Source of the DNA: Drosophila persimilis
Lineage: Eukaryota; Arthropoda; Insecta; Diptera; Drosophilidae
DNA: 64,000 bases
NCBI RefSeq assembly: GCF_003286085.1
Contig: NW_020825289.1
Coordinates: forward strand, 8,990,001 to 9,054,000
Direction of reading: 5' to 3'
Below the pieces are notes generated by a model. It was not told the DNA's origin and ran no database searches. It worked only from the letters and a program-made list of their open reading frames with translations. Below are positions 50,623 through 61,300 of the stretch, piece by piece. Position numbers and translations under genes: made by a program. Numbering within the stretch: position 1 is the stretch's first letter; each line of letters opens with the position of its first letter.

Positions 50623-52557
50623 ATGTCCCTGTCCTGTCCCCGTCTCCTGTCTAATTAGACTTAAAAGTTATGCAGCAGCAGCGGCGGTAACGACACGGAG
50701 CTAATTAATAATATAAACTTAAGTTTCTTGATGTCATTGGACAGGTGGAAGCCCCAAATTCCAGCCAAAATTCCAGTTCATGTGCAGCGTGTTTTCTGTT
50801 TTCTGTTTATTTACGCGATAGATCTGTAATTCTTTTCTGTTCTATTTTTGGTGGTGAAAAATTAATTGCGAATCAGAAACAGAAACAGAAACGGGAAAAC
50901 AATATGCGCTGGCAATTGCTTGGGCCATAATAAAATAAAACAAAATAAAAGATGAATGTCATAAAGAATCGTTTCATTCTGTTGCCGGTTCTTTGTCGGC
51001 TTTTACCTTTTTTTTTTTGTTCCATGATGAGTTTTTCACGTGCTCACCCTTGTCAGTGGCAGAGACACAGAGAAAGAGAGAACGAGAGAGAGGGGTGGGG
51101 AGGTAGCATTGAAAGAAACATAAAAGGGATACCAACGAAACGGAGCATGTGCCTCCTGTCAATGTGAATGCCTTTAAGCCAGCTTGTAGGAAAAGTTGGA
51201 ACTTTTTCATTACGGCCCAAGAAGGAAGGAAGCCAAACAAACTAAAATTGTGTTTTTATTTTTAGAGCATTTCCCATTGCATACAAATCGACGGTCGCTG
51301 GGCAAATATTATTGATGAATTTTTATTTTAACAGCTTTGCCCATTGAACTACTGCCCATAATGGAGCCCCTCCTGAAAATGATAGGAAAATCAATCAATA
51401 AAGGGAGATATAAGCCCCGTTGTAGAGCCCTCCAACATCGCAGCCGAATGAGAAGGAGAAGCGCCAGGAGCAGTCGCAATGGTAAGCCGGCCCATAAGCT
51501 TAACAGGTCCAGGAAACGTGAGGACATGACAGGAATCTGCTGTGACAATGGGAGGGGCCTTCACTCTCGTTCGATGCGGAGAGATCGAGAGCAGAGCACA
51601 GGGAATGGGAATGGAAATGGAAGGACAAGCCTCGCCTCCAGGCCATTGAATCGGATACGCATTGAAGTTAGTCCTCCCCAAAAGTTACCCATTTCCCCTA
51701 CCCCCCCACCCTGCACTCACGCGCTCTGTCTCTTTGGCCCTTCTTTTGACTCTGAATTGAATTTGGCTTAGAAATTGTATGTTTTTTCTGTTGATGGATG
51801 CGATGTCTGCCGTTGGGACAGTTCTACAGCTGCTGTAAAAGTTGTTCTGTTCGTGAAAATGCTGAATATATACAAAATGGAATTAATTACAGCGAAAGCA
51901 GCGAAGAAACAGTGTTGGAAAAGTACACAAAAAAAATAGAGGAAGCTTTGAATCGTTCCTATTTTTATATCTGTTATACAGTGCCGAAAAGTTAAAGGAA
52001 CACAAATATAACTGTTATACTTCTTAAGAATACCTCTGTTATACAGGCATATAACTGGTAAATGTTATACACAGCTTAATACATACATATATGATTATAT
52101 TTTCTATGCCTTTATCTATTATACAAGTACATCGATCTGTTATACAACCATATTATTTCGTTTTAGAATTGTCTTTCCTTCTACCCCACGGATCGCCTTC
52201 GCTCCTCTACTCCACCTTTCCACCTTGCACCTGAAGCACCACAAGCAGACGGCTCTGCCGTGAGTGCTGCTTTATTTAATTGCTGCTTGCTTTTTCATTT
52301 GTATTTGTTTATCAACCAATGCCAACCCTTGAGCAATTGATAAGCGCGTAAAATATTTAATCGCGTACAATGGAGAGAGATAGACAGTGAGAGAGAGAGA
52401 GAAAGGGGGGAGAGGGAGAAAGACAAACCAAGTGGAAAACGGGAACACACAGCAAAAAGCAACACCGAACGGAACCCCTACCCACACCATTCTTCAACCT
52501 TTCCACGGAACCCTCTCACTCGAGTACTGTGCGACGGGGCGGCAGGGCGGAGCACTC
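36824..52557 (-). other. Pka-R2: First intron of Pka-R2 (~15.7 kb)
   Basis: The intron is bounded by a donor AG|GTGAGT at 52558/52557 and the acceptor CCCACAG before 36823 on the minus strand. It holds many simple repeats (GA, CA, CTGTCC at about 50593-50638, GAAAAT near 49100) and no convincing gene. Frames here are short, overlapping and low-complexity. Two places deserve a second look: a small ATG-plus-donor context near 43480, and clustered TGTTATAC motifs near 51970-52147. Confidence 0.55.
50593..50638 (+). repeat. (CCTGTC)n microsatellite
   Basis: Roughly seven CCTGTC units lie in the first Pka-R2 intron, with one imperfect copy. This is ordinary simple sequence. Confidence 0.75.
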
Positions 52558-53020
52558 ACCTGACTTTGTTGCTGGTTTCCCCCACGGAACGAGCGTCGCG
52601 TCGCGTCGTACGGAACGGTAACGGATTTTGATGGGCTGCTTGAAACGGCTTCTTTTGGGGCTGCCACTTGCTGATGGATGCTCCTGCTGTTGCTGCTCTT
52701 CTGCTCTCTGCTCCCTGCTCTTCGCTCCTCTGCTACTCGGCTGCTCCACTCTTGTCTCTTGTCTCAGGGCTTCCTCTTTCTCTCTGGCCTCTTGTTTGCT
52801 GCTTTTTTTATGGCTAAAACCAAATTTAATTTGTTACTCTCTCGTTGCGGTTGTTGTCTCTGTTGCTTTTAGTGTTGTTGTTGCTTTTGAGTGGGTGGCA
52901 GTGGGTGTGGATAGGTTATTGCTTCGGGAATTCTGGCCGGGAATCGCTGTTTCGAGTTTCGAGAAATTGACTTTGATGTACCAACAAAAAGCAACAACAA
53001 CTGAAATATGTTATTAGATT
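52558..53020 (-). other. Pka-R2: Probable untranslated first exon of Pka-R2
   Basis: On the minus strand an A/C/G-rich leader with CAACA and GAGAG stretches runs to a strong donor, CAAAGTCAG|GTGAGTGCTC, at 52558. It looks like a typical Drosophila 5' UTR. No minus-strand gene other than Pka-R2 is available to use this donor. The start boundary is a guess. A short frame through it has no ATG (it opens at GTG), so I do not call it coding. Confidence 0.55.
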
Positions 53021-54784
53021 TGATTGAAAAATTCGTATTTGCTGGGATTTTAATGCTTCTCTTTTTTTGTCTACCGTTCCGTTATCGTGTTTGCTATTAC
53101 TTTTGTTGTTACATACACGTATGTATGTACAGATGCTGGAGGAGGAAAAAAACCACGAGACGAACTCTGTAAATTTAAGTGCTCTCTTTGAGAGTGCTGT
53201 AATTAAGTTGATTGGAGTGGTATCGGTGCCCAATGATTTATTTGCTGTGCTGTTGCACGTTCTCTCATTTGTTTATTTGATATGTGTGTTCTTTTTGAAC
53301 ATGTTCTGCCATATAATTGTTTAATTAATTATTTGCCCCATTTCGTGTGTGCGAAATAACTTTTCGCTTAAGTAAACATTTCGAGTACATATATTTATCT
53401 TCCTCTCTGTGCATTTTCGTTTTGCTATAGCAATTTTATGTGCACATGTATGTGTGTACTGTTTATTTGCACTTGCCGACTGTGTGGGTGTGGGTGTGGG
53501 TTTTTGGCCCGACAACTCCTACACAGGCCAACAAAGACTTGGTTTTCGAGTTTCGGTATCAATTGCGCCGGCTATTGGCAATTTAAGTAGTTGTCGCCCC
53601 TGACCCAATTGCGGAGTTGCAATTCGATAGCGATAGCCATCAATAGCAGCAATACACACACTCCTAAGACACACGTTTAAGGTGTATTATAAAAAGGTGA
53701 GGCACACTGCCGTTTTTCGGGTCACACGCACTGAGAATATGCTACTTTCGTGAGAGCGCTGCCTCACCCCTGCCCACACTCACACTCACTGCCGTTAATC
53801 TTTCACTTTTAATTTCAATTCATTCAATTACGCAAACAGTTAATTAATTAATTTCCATCTACACATTCAACTGCTGCGTGAATGGGTGAATGTGAGTGTG
53901 AGTGTGTAAATCTGATTAGAGACCTCACAATGCCAATCAGAGATCATATAGATAGTGTATAGCTGGAGCAATGCATACCACTCCAATCCGAAATATTGCC
54001 GACGGCTTGCGTTCAAAACCGGCATTTGAATCATATGCGCACGGGGGCCAAGTCTCCGCAAAGCCCACCCCCTCTCCCTGGCCTACTCTTCACACTTAAG
54101 CTCGTCATCGGCCGACCCAACAGGCTTGTGGGCTGGGGCCTGGCTAAGCGTGTTTATTGATTGTCTCCCCTCACCGAAACTAAAGCAGGGAAGCCCAACG
54201 GGCGGACCTCCTACTCTCCACCCCACCCGAACCAAAAACCTTGCCGTCAACATCCAGCAACAACAGCAACAGCAACGGGGGAGCAGGCCAAAGTGATAGG
54301 TAGATTTTTGTATGTATGTATATTATATGTTTCGGTGGTGGAGAGGGGGGGTGCGGGTGGAGTCTGCCGACGACTGCCACCTCCACCTCCACCTTCAGCA
54401 CCGACCGCCGCCCACCACCACCCCACCCCATTCACTCCTCCTCGTGCATATCGGCCTCGTTTTTTATTACGCGCACGTAGTGTAACTTTTTTTGCCTTCT
54501 CTCACATTTTTACATACATTCACTTGCACAATCAGAGTGGGGCAGCGGCAGCGGGGGGGAATGGAACCGTGGGGGAGCCTAAAGTTAATTTTTTGCCACA
54601 TTTGGTATTTTGTGTTGGTTTTCTGTAATTACTTTTTAATTTTTAAACGCACGCAGAACGCATAATCCGATGACCGTAGAATCGACGACGCCACAACGGT
54701 CCGCGTAAAGTATTTATTTGGTTGGAGCCCGTGGAGCCAGTTTACCGACCGAACCAAAAGTGCGCCAACCAGTCGAACCAATCG
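53021..54784. other. Upstream region of Pka-R2
   Basis: This is non-coding. It includes a TATAAAAA-like sequence near 53688, CA/GT-rich simple tracts and GC-rich stretches around 54140-54440. It probably contains distal promoter or enhancer sequence for Pka-R2. I see no gene. Confidence 0.4.
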
Positions 54785-55240
54785 AAATATATGACCCTCA
54801 GAAATATACCGAAATATAGCGTCTCATTTTTAAAATATACCGTAAATATACTGACGACTTCAAGGTATACTATACATATTCCTCGTTTTTAATATTCCGT
54901 CGAATATTACCATCTATATAGAACATTTAGCCATGCCCACTCAATTTTTTACGATTGATGAATCAATTTTCTACCTGATTGACTTGATTTAAATACTTGC
55001 TTTTATTTGATTTTTATATAGACCCTGGTTTTGTGTCGAAGTCAAAAAAAAAAAATTGGTGCGCACCAGTTTTGCGACAATAGACGATAAAAATATATCG
55101 AAATATACCGTCTCATTTTCAAAATATACCTATACTGATTAATTCAAGTTCTATTTTACTGAAATAATACTAGATATATAGAACATTTAGCCATGCCCAC
55201 TCAATTTTTTACGATTGATGAATCAATTTTCTACAAGATT
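54785..55240 (-). repeat. Two diverged copies of a [13 protein letters not shown] repeat
   Basis: Two units about 260 bases apart share a perfect block of more than 50 bases starting GAACATTTAGCCATGCCCAC (54921 and 55181). Each is preceded by (A)GAAATATACCGAAATATA-like sequence. That portion is the reverse complement of the ~175-bp units upstream of TER94 (GACCCTCAGAAATATACC is shared apart from one or two bases). The family is therefore dispersed and in opposite orientation here. No Motif 1 is retained here. Confidence 0.75.
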
Positions 55241-55704
55241 GGATAAATTTTAATCCTTTATTGTATTTATTGTAAATAGTTCAACAAAAAAAACAGTCGC
55301 TATGTTGCGTGTAAGCCCTAGTCTAGGCCTTTGTATACCTAAAGGGGCCTAGGGGGCGGAGGCGTTGTTGGCAACGCAGTTGGCGAGGAGTCCGTGCTCA
55401 TTTCACCCTCTTACACATACTTTTAGGGCTTTAAAATCTACTGGCTACTCTTCAGATTTCAGCGCTTATATTGATTGATTGGCGTTATCTAACGTTATAG
55501 CATCTGCGTGGAAGGTTTCCGGGTGATAATTGCGTTTACTTTTTATCGCCAAGGCCACCAGAGCCATTCGAATACATTGAAGACTAAAGACTGAGACTAA
55601 AACTACTAAGCACAAACAATTTATTAATAATATAATATAATAATATAATTCTAATAATATAATAATAATATAATAAAATAATGGAGTAATATTGAAGTCC
55701 GATT
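55241..55704. other. AT-rich intergenic/3' flank
   Basis: This 3' flank of the cysteine-rich gene contains an ATAATATAATA tract near 55625-55680 and a short CCTAGG-rich stretch near 55335-55360. No gene is seen. Confidence 0.4.
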
Positions 55705-56647
55705 TTAGTCCTGGAACTTTTCGCACATTTGGCAAAGCAGTTCCAGATTTCTGTGGAAGAGACATTAGAGATCATATTAGATTTGTTAGAATGTTAGAAA
55801 AAGATAGATAGACTTACAATGCTCTTTTGGAAAAATCGCATGTGCTGCATATCAGTTGGGTGCACTTATTGCACGATGCACTGCATTTTGTGCAGGTGAA
55901 CTCCGCGCAGGTGCTGCATGTAAGTTTGTCTGCATGGCAGCAGAGTGTTACAGCAGCGTTGGATGGCGGTATACTTTTAGCCTTAGGCTTCTTTTTTAGC
56001 GCATACTGTTTCGATTGTATGTTATTATAGAAATTTACACGATTTGTACTCCCGCTGGTCCAATTGGAAGTTATTTCATTGGGAAATAACTCGGTTATTT
56101 CGTCAACAAGTTGGCGAGACTTTGACATGGATAACTTTAGTTTTTGTTCAAAATAAAACGCCGTAAAAGCTTTTCTGATTAACTTCCTGTCTCCAGGCGT
56201 CAATGGCTCCTTTTTCACTTTTTTTAAAACGGATGTACATTTTGATTTTAGGAGAATCCCGTAAACGTTTATTATCAGCTCCACCGTCCGCACTGACGAC
56301 ACGCTGGCTACGTCGTGCCTTGGGGTTACGATACCACTCCATTCTCCTATTTCGGAATCTGAGCCAGAGTCGTCTTTTGGTGGCGGTTTAGGTGTTGGAG
56401 GCATTCTTTCGATATAATGATCTGGACTTATGGAGGGAGTTTGTGGAGGCGGACTATTAGGCTTTGGTGAAAAATTATTTGGCTTCGGCGGAAAATTTGG
56501 TGGCTTTGGCGGACAATTTGGTGGCTTTGGTGGAAAATTTGGAGGCTTTGGTGGACTTTCGTGTTCGTGTTCATACGTTTCCTTCTTTCTTTTTGCATCT
56601 CCTTCTTCCTTTGTAGTCCACTCCCAAATTGTGCATGTTACATTCAT
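55705..56647 (-). CDS. Proline-repeat, cysteine-rich protein of unknown function
   Basis: There are two exons on the minus strand: 55818-56647 and 55705-55750. The long exon's apparent stop (TAA) is part of a donor, GCATT|GTAAGT. Splicing to the acceptor TCTTCCACAG adds a short tail, NLELLCQMCEKFQD, that supplies one more CxxC pair. The 291-residue protein starts MNVTCTIWEWTTKEEG. A proline-rich array with a 7-residue period (PPKPPNF and variants, about residues 32-75) follows. A helical region contains SRQLVDEITELFPNEI, which resembles the FPxE segment of several uncharacterised insect proteins. The cysteine cluster (CSTCAEFTCTKCSASCNKC) probably binds zinc. I do not recognise an ortholog; it may be lineage-specific or transposon-derived. 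Confidence 0.65.
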
Positions 56648-57762
56648 CTTGGTGGCGCAAAGGTAAGCGAAGGAACAAGTTGATAGTGGGGTCACTTTAC
56701 ACGATAGCTGTAAGCTAAACACAAACACACCCACGCTTTCAAAAGAGGCCGCCAGCTATTCCTGCGATTTTGGATAAACAATTCAACTCTATTCACAAAC
56801 TGCGAGAATACTTGCCTCCTTACCTGCTTTTCAATTGTGCCGTTAGCCTATCGAAGTGAGTGTTATTTAATAATTTGTTTAAAATCTAACTTGGGACGCC
56901 ACCAATACTACATCATTGTCCCGTTGACGGCTGTTTCTGGACACATATGTGTCCGTCCCATTTGTGTTTTCTAGTGATCTCTGATGGTGAATATCTGTGC
57001 GCGGTAAAGCCGCAAAGCTTTTCCTCCCACGCTGTCGCTGGTGGCTAGCTCTTTCTCCGGCTCGCGCCCATCGTACTCGAAACGATGGCACTCGACGAAG
57101 ACGTGATGGCGTCCTTCACCACCCATATAGCTCGGTATATAGGGCAGCATACATAAATTTACCGGATTTTCTTTTCAGATCCTGCCATTTTAATTCTTTT
57201 AAATCCGTTGTCACTATGTCTCACCTCACTGTAGCTTCAAACAAATTATGCATTCCTTCAACGAGGTAAAACTGTTGAACCATCCACTATTAGAGATTAA
57301 AAGAGCCATTCGGCATGTCGAGCGACCAGGGCACGTCGAAAGGCTCAAACGTGGAAAAATATACCTACTATCAAACCTTTCGGTTTTTACTGGTCAGCCA
57401 TTTGTACTCATCTTCGATGAGTACCACATCCCACTGCTCTCGACTGTATCTCCACCACGCTGGAAAGTGCTAGCAATAGCTGGCTTCAAAGTGGACGGAA
57501 CTAGCTTCCGTTTCATTAACTTGCGTGTGGTGCCCATAGCTCAAGCATCGCCCACATCCTGAAGGGTATCCCCTCGGTGTACTCGGTCGAGAGTACTCCG
57601 GTTTTGGAGTATCCAGCTCGGAGACTCCCACGACTGTCGCCATAAATCGTTGCGGATTTCTGTGGAAGTCTTGGCGACCTTCCGTCGGCAGATTTTCCAT
57701 CACATCAGCAACCATACCAACAATAACACTGCCACATAGCTCGAGGTCAGTGCTATCAAAGA
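56648..57762. other. Unassigned region right of the cysteine-rich gene
   Basis: Short frames occur on both strands, including a plus-strand ATG frame at 57248-57562 with some hydrophobic, protein-like stretches (GKIYLLSNLSVFTGQPFVLI). None carries a domain I recognise. The area may be a decayed mobile element or part of an unannotated gene. Confidence 0.3.
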
Positions 57763-58215
57763 CTATACAATAGTATAGTCTTTGGTGCTATTTAATCGGT
57801 GTAACTTCGTGAATGATGTCACTGGGTAGCGACAGACACGCTCAACCAGTTTTTTAACTTCTTTCACCTCCTGTGCGATCCGCTCCTGCACATCTTTATG
57901 TACCGGTGGGTACACAAAGTTCTGCCAATTTGAAGTATTGAAATGACTGTTGTACAGAGGTCCCAGCACTCTGTCCATGAATCGATTGGATTTCGCCAGA
58001 ATTCTCCGGATATGATTCACGTCCCAGAGCACTGGGAACTCCTGGGCAGCAGTCATGCAACCCTTCAAATTTGCGGTGCATCCGTCAGAGATGACGGATT
58101 TCTTTAAAAGCAGAAATAGGCCCATGAATAGGCCCCAAAGGATCTCGTTATGTAACTCATTACCAAAACAGTAGACTACAATACGTCTGCTATGACATGA
58201 CTCCTGATTGGTTTT
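57763..58215 (-). CDS. Unrecognised coding-like fragment
   Basis: On the minus strand a frame is open from about 58215 to a stop at 57763, with protein-like composition (IVVYCFGNELHNEILWGLFM, EFPVLWDVNHIRRILAKSNR, ERIAQEVKEVKKLVERVC). It contains an internal ATG at 58125 but no clear upstream start. It may be the last exon of a gene or a fragment of a transposon-encoded protein. I recognise no motif. It lies 130 bases from the satellite array, which makes a pseudogene or element relic likely. Confidence 0.35.
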   Translation of the reverse strand, partial: KTNQESCHSRRIVVYCFGNELHNEILWGLFMGLFLLLKKSVISDGCTANLKGCMTAAQEFPVLWDVNHIRRILAKSNRFMDRVLGPLYNSHFNTSNWQNFVYPPVHKDVQERIAQEVKEVKKLVERVCRYPVTSFTKLHRLNSTKDYTIV

Positions 58216-58338
58216 TGTCGTTTAGAATGCGGGATGAATCCAATGTGGGTGTCATCGGGTTGCTATCCACTGTCCTGGAGAATGCGCTGAAGTTGGCCGA
58301 CGCACGTTCTCCAGCACCGTCTCCAGCTGCACAAAACA

Positions 58339-61300
58339 AATTTGAACCCCGCAACAATATGGAACCTGCACTTATATAGAACCCTTCCCTATCTAGCACA
58401 TGCACGTATATTGAACCACCGCAACTATATAGCACCCACGCTCCAGGAAATGTGGCAGAACCGCACATCTTGGGCACAAGCACCAATATGGCAGTATAGC
58501 CCCAAAAAAAGGTACACGCAGCAACTATATGGCACCTGCACTTATATAGAACTCTTCCCTATCTACCACATGCATGTATATTGAATCACATTAACTATAT
58601 GGAACCCACGCTCCAGGAAATGTGGCAGGATCGCATATTTTGGGCATAAGCACCAATATGGCAATATAGCCCCAAAAAAAGTAGAGCCCCGCAACTATAT
58701 GGCACCTGCACTTATATAGAACCCTTCTTTATCCAGCACTTGCATGTGTATTGAACCACCGCAACTATATGGAACCCACGCTCCAGGAATTGTGGCAGGA
58801 TCGCATATTTTGGGCATAAGCAGCAATATGGCAATATAGCCCCAAAAAAAGTGGAACCCCGCAACTATATGGCACCTGCACTTATATAGAACCCTTCTTT
58901 ATCCAGCACCTGCGTGTGTATTGAAGCACCGAACCTATATGGAACCCACGCTCCAGGAATTGTGGCAGGATCGCATAATTTGGGCATAAGCAGCAATATG
59001 GCAATATAGCCCCAAAAAAAGTTGAACCCCGCAACTATATGGCACCTGCACTTATATAGAACCCTTCCCTATCCAGCTTTTGCACGTATATTGAACCACC
59101 GCAACTATATAGCACCCACGCTCCAGGAAATGTGGCAGGATCGCATATTTTGGGCATAAGCACCAATATGGCAATATAGCCCCAAAAAAAGTGGAACCCC
59201 GCAACTATATGGCACCTGCACTTATATAGAACCCTTCTTTATCCAGCACTTGCATGTGTATTGAACCACCGCAACTATATGGAACCCACGCTCCAGGAAT
59301 TGTGGCAGGATCGCATATTTTGGGCATAAGCAGCAATATGGCAATATAGCCCCAAAAAAAGTGGAACCCCGCAACTATATGGCACCTGCACTTATATAGA
59401 ACCCTTCTTTATCCAGCACCTGCGTGTGTATTGAACCACCGAACCTATATGGAACCCACGCTCCAGGAATTGTGGCAGGATCGCATAATTTGGGCATAAG
59501 CAGCAATATGGCAATATAGCCCCAAAAAAAGTTGAACCCCGCAACTATATGGCACCTGCACTTATATAGAACCCTTCCCTATCCAGCTTTTGCACGTATA
59601 TTGAACCACCGCAACTATATAGCACCCACGCTCCAGGAAATGTGGCAGGATCGCATATTTTGGGCATAAGCACCAATATGGCAATATAGCCCCAAAAAAA
59701 GTGGAACCCCGCAACTATATGGCACCTGCACTTATATAGAACCCTTCTTTATCCAGCACTTGCATGTGTATTGAACCACCGCAACTATATGGAACCCACG
59801 CTCCAGGAATTGTGGCAGGATCGCATATTTTGGGCATAAGCAGCAATATGGCAATATAGCCCCAAAAAAAGTGGAACCCCGCAACTATATGGCACCTGCA
59901 CTTATATAGAACCCTTCTTTATCCAGCACCTGCGTGTGTATTGAACCACCGAACCTATATGGAACCCACGCTCCAGGAATTGTGGCAGGATCGCATAATT
60001 TGGGCATAGGCAGCAATATGGCAATATAGCCCCAAAAAAAGTTGAACCCCGCAACTATATGGCACCTGCACTTATATAGAACCCTTCCCTATCCAGCTTT
60101 TGCACGTATATTGAACCACCGCAACTATATAGCACCCACGCTCCAGGAAATGTGGCAGGATCGCATATTTTGGGCATAAGCACCAATATGGCAATATAGC
60201 CCCAAAAAAAGTGGAACCCCGCAACTATATGGCACCTGCACTTATATAGAACCCTTCTTTATCCAGCACTTGCATGTGTATTGAACCACCGCAACTATAT
60301 GGAACCCACGCTCCAGGAATTGTGGCAGGATCGCATATTTTGGGCATAAGCAGCAATATGGCAATATAGCCCCAAAAAAAGTGGAACCCCGCAACTATAT
60401 GGCACCTGCACTTATATAGAACCCTTCTTTATCCAGCTTTTGCACGTATATTGAACCACCGCAACTATATAGCACCCACGCTCCAGGAAATGTGGCAGGA
60501 TCGCATATTTTGGGCATAAGCACCAATATGGCAATATAGCCCCAAAAAAAGTGGAACCCCGCAACTATATGGCACCTGCACTTATATAGAACCCTTCTTT
60601 ATCCAGCACTTGCATGTGTATTGAACCACCGCAACTATATGGAACCCACGCTCCAGGAATTGTGGCAGGATCGCATATTTTGGGCATAAGCAGCAATATG
60701 GCAATATAGCCCCAAAAAAAGTGGAACCCCGCAACTATATGGCACCTGCACTTATATAGAACCCTTCTTTATCCAGCACTTGCATGTGTATTGAACCACC
60801 GCAACTATATGGAACCCACGCTCCAGGAATTGTGGCAGGATCGCATATTTTGGGCATAAGCAGCAATATGGCAATATAGCCCCAAAAAAAGTGGAACCCC
60901 GCAACTATATGGCACCTGCACTTATATAGAACCCTTCTTTATCCAGCACCTGCGTGTGTATTGAACCACCGAACCTATATGGAACCCACGCTCCAGGAAT
61001 TGTGGCAGGATCGCATAATTTGGGCATAAGCAGCAATATGGCAATATAGCCCCAAAAAAAGTTGAACCCCGCAACTATATGGCACCTGCACTTATATAGA
61101 ACCCTTCCCTATCCAGCTTTTGCACGTATATTGAACCACCGCAACTATATAGCACCCACGCTCCAGGAAATGTGGCAGGATCGCATATTTTGGGCATAAG
61201 CACCAATATGGCAATATAGCCCCAAAAAAAGTGGAACCCCGCAACTATATGGCACCTGCACTTATATAGAACCCTTCTTTATCCAGCACTTGCATGTGTA

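Noticed and set aside
52516-52749. 77-residue frame over the Pka-R2 first exon as an N-terminal extension
   Set aside because: Begins at GTG with no ATG, and the frame crosses a strong donor; more likely untranslated leader.
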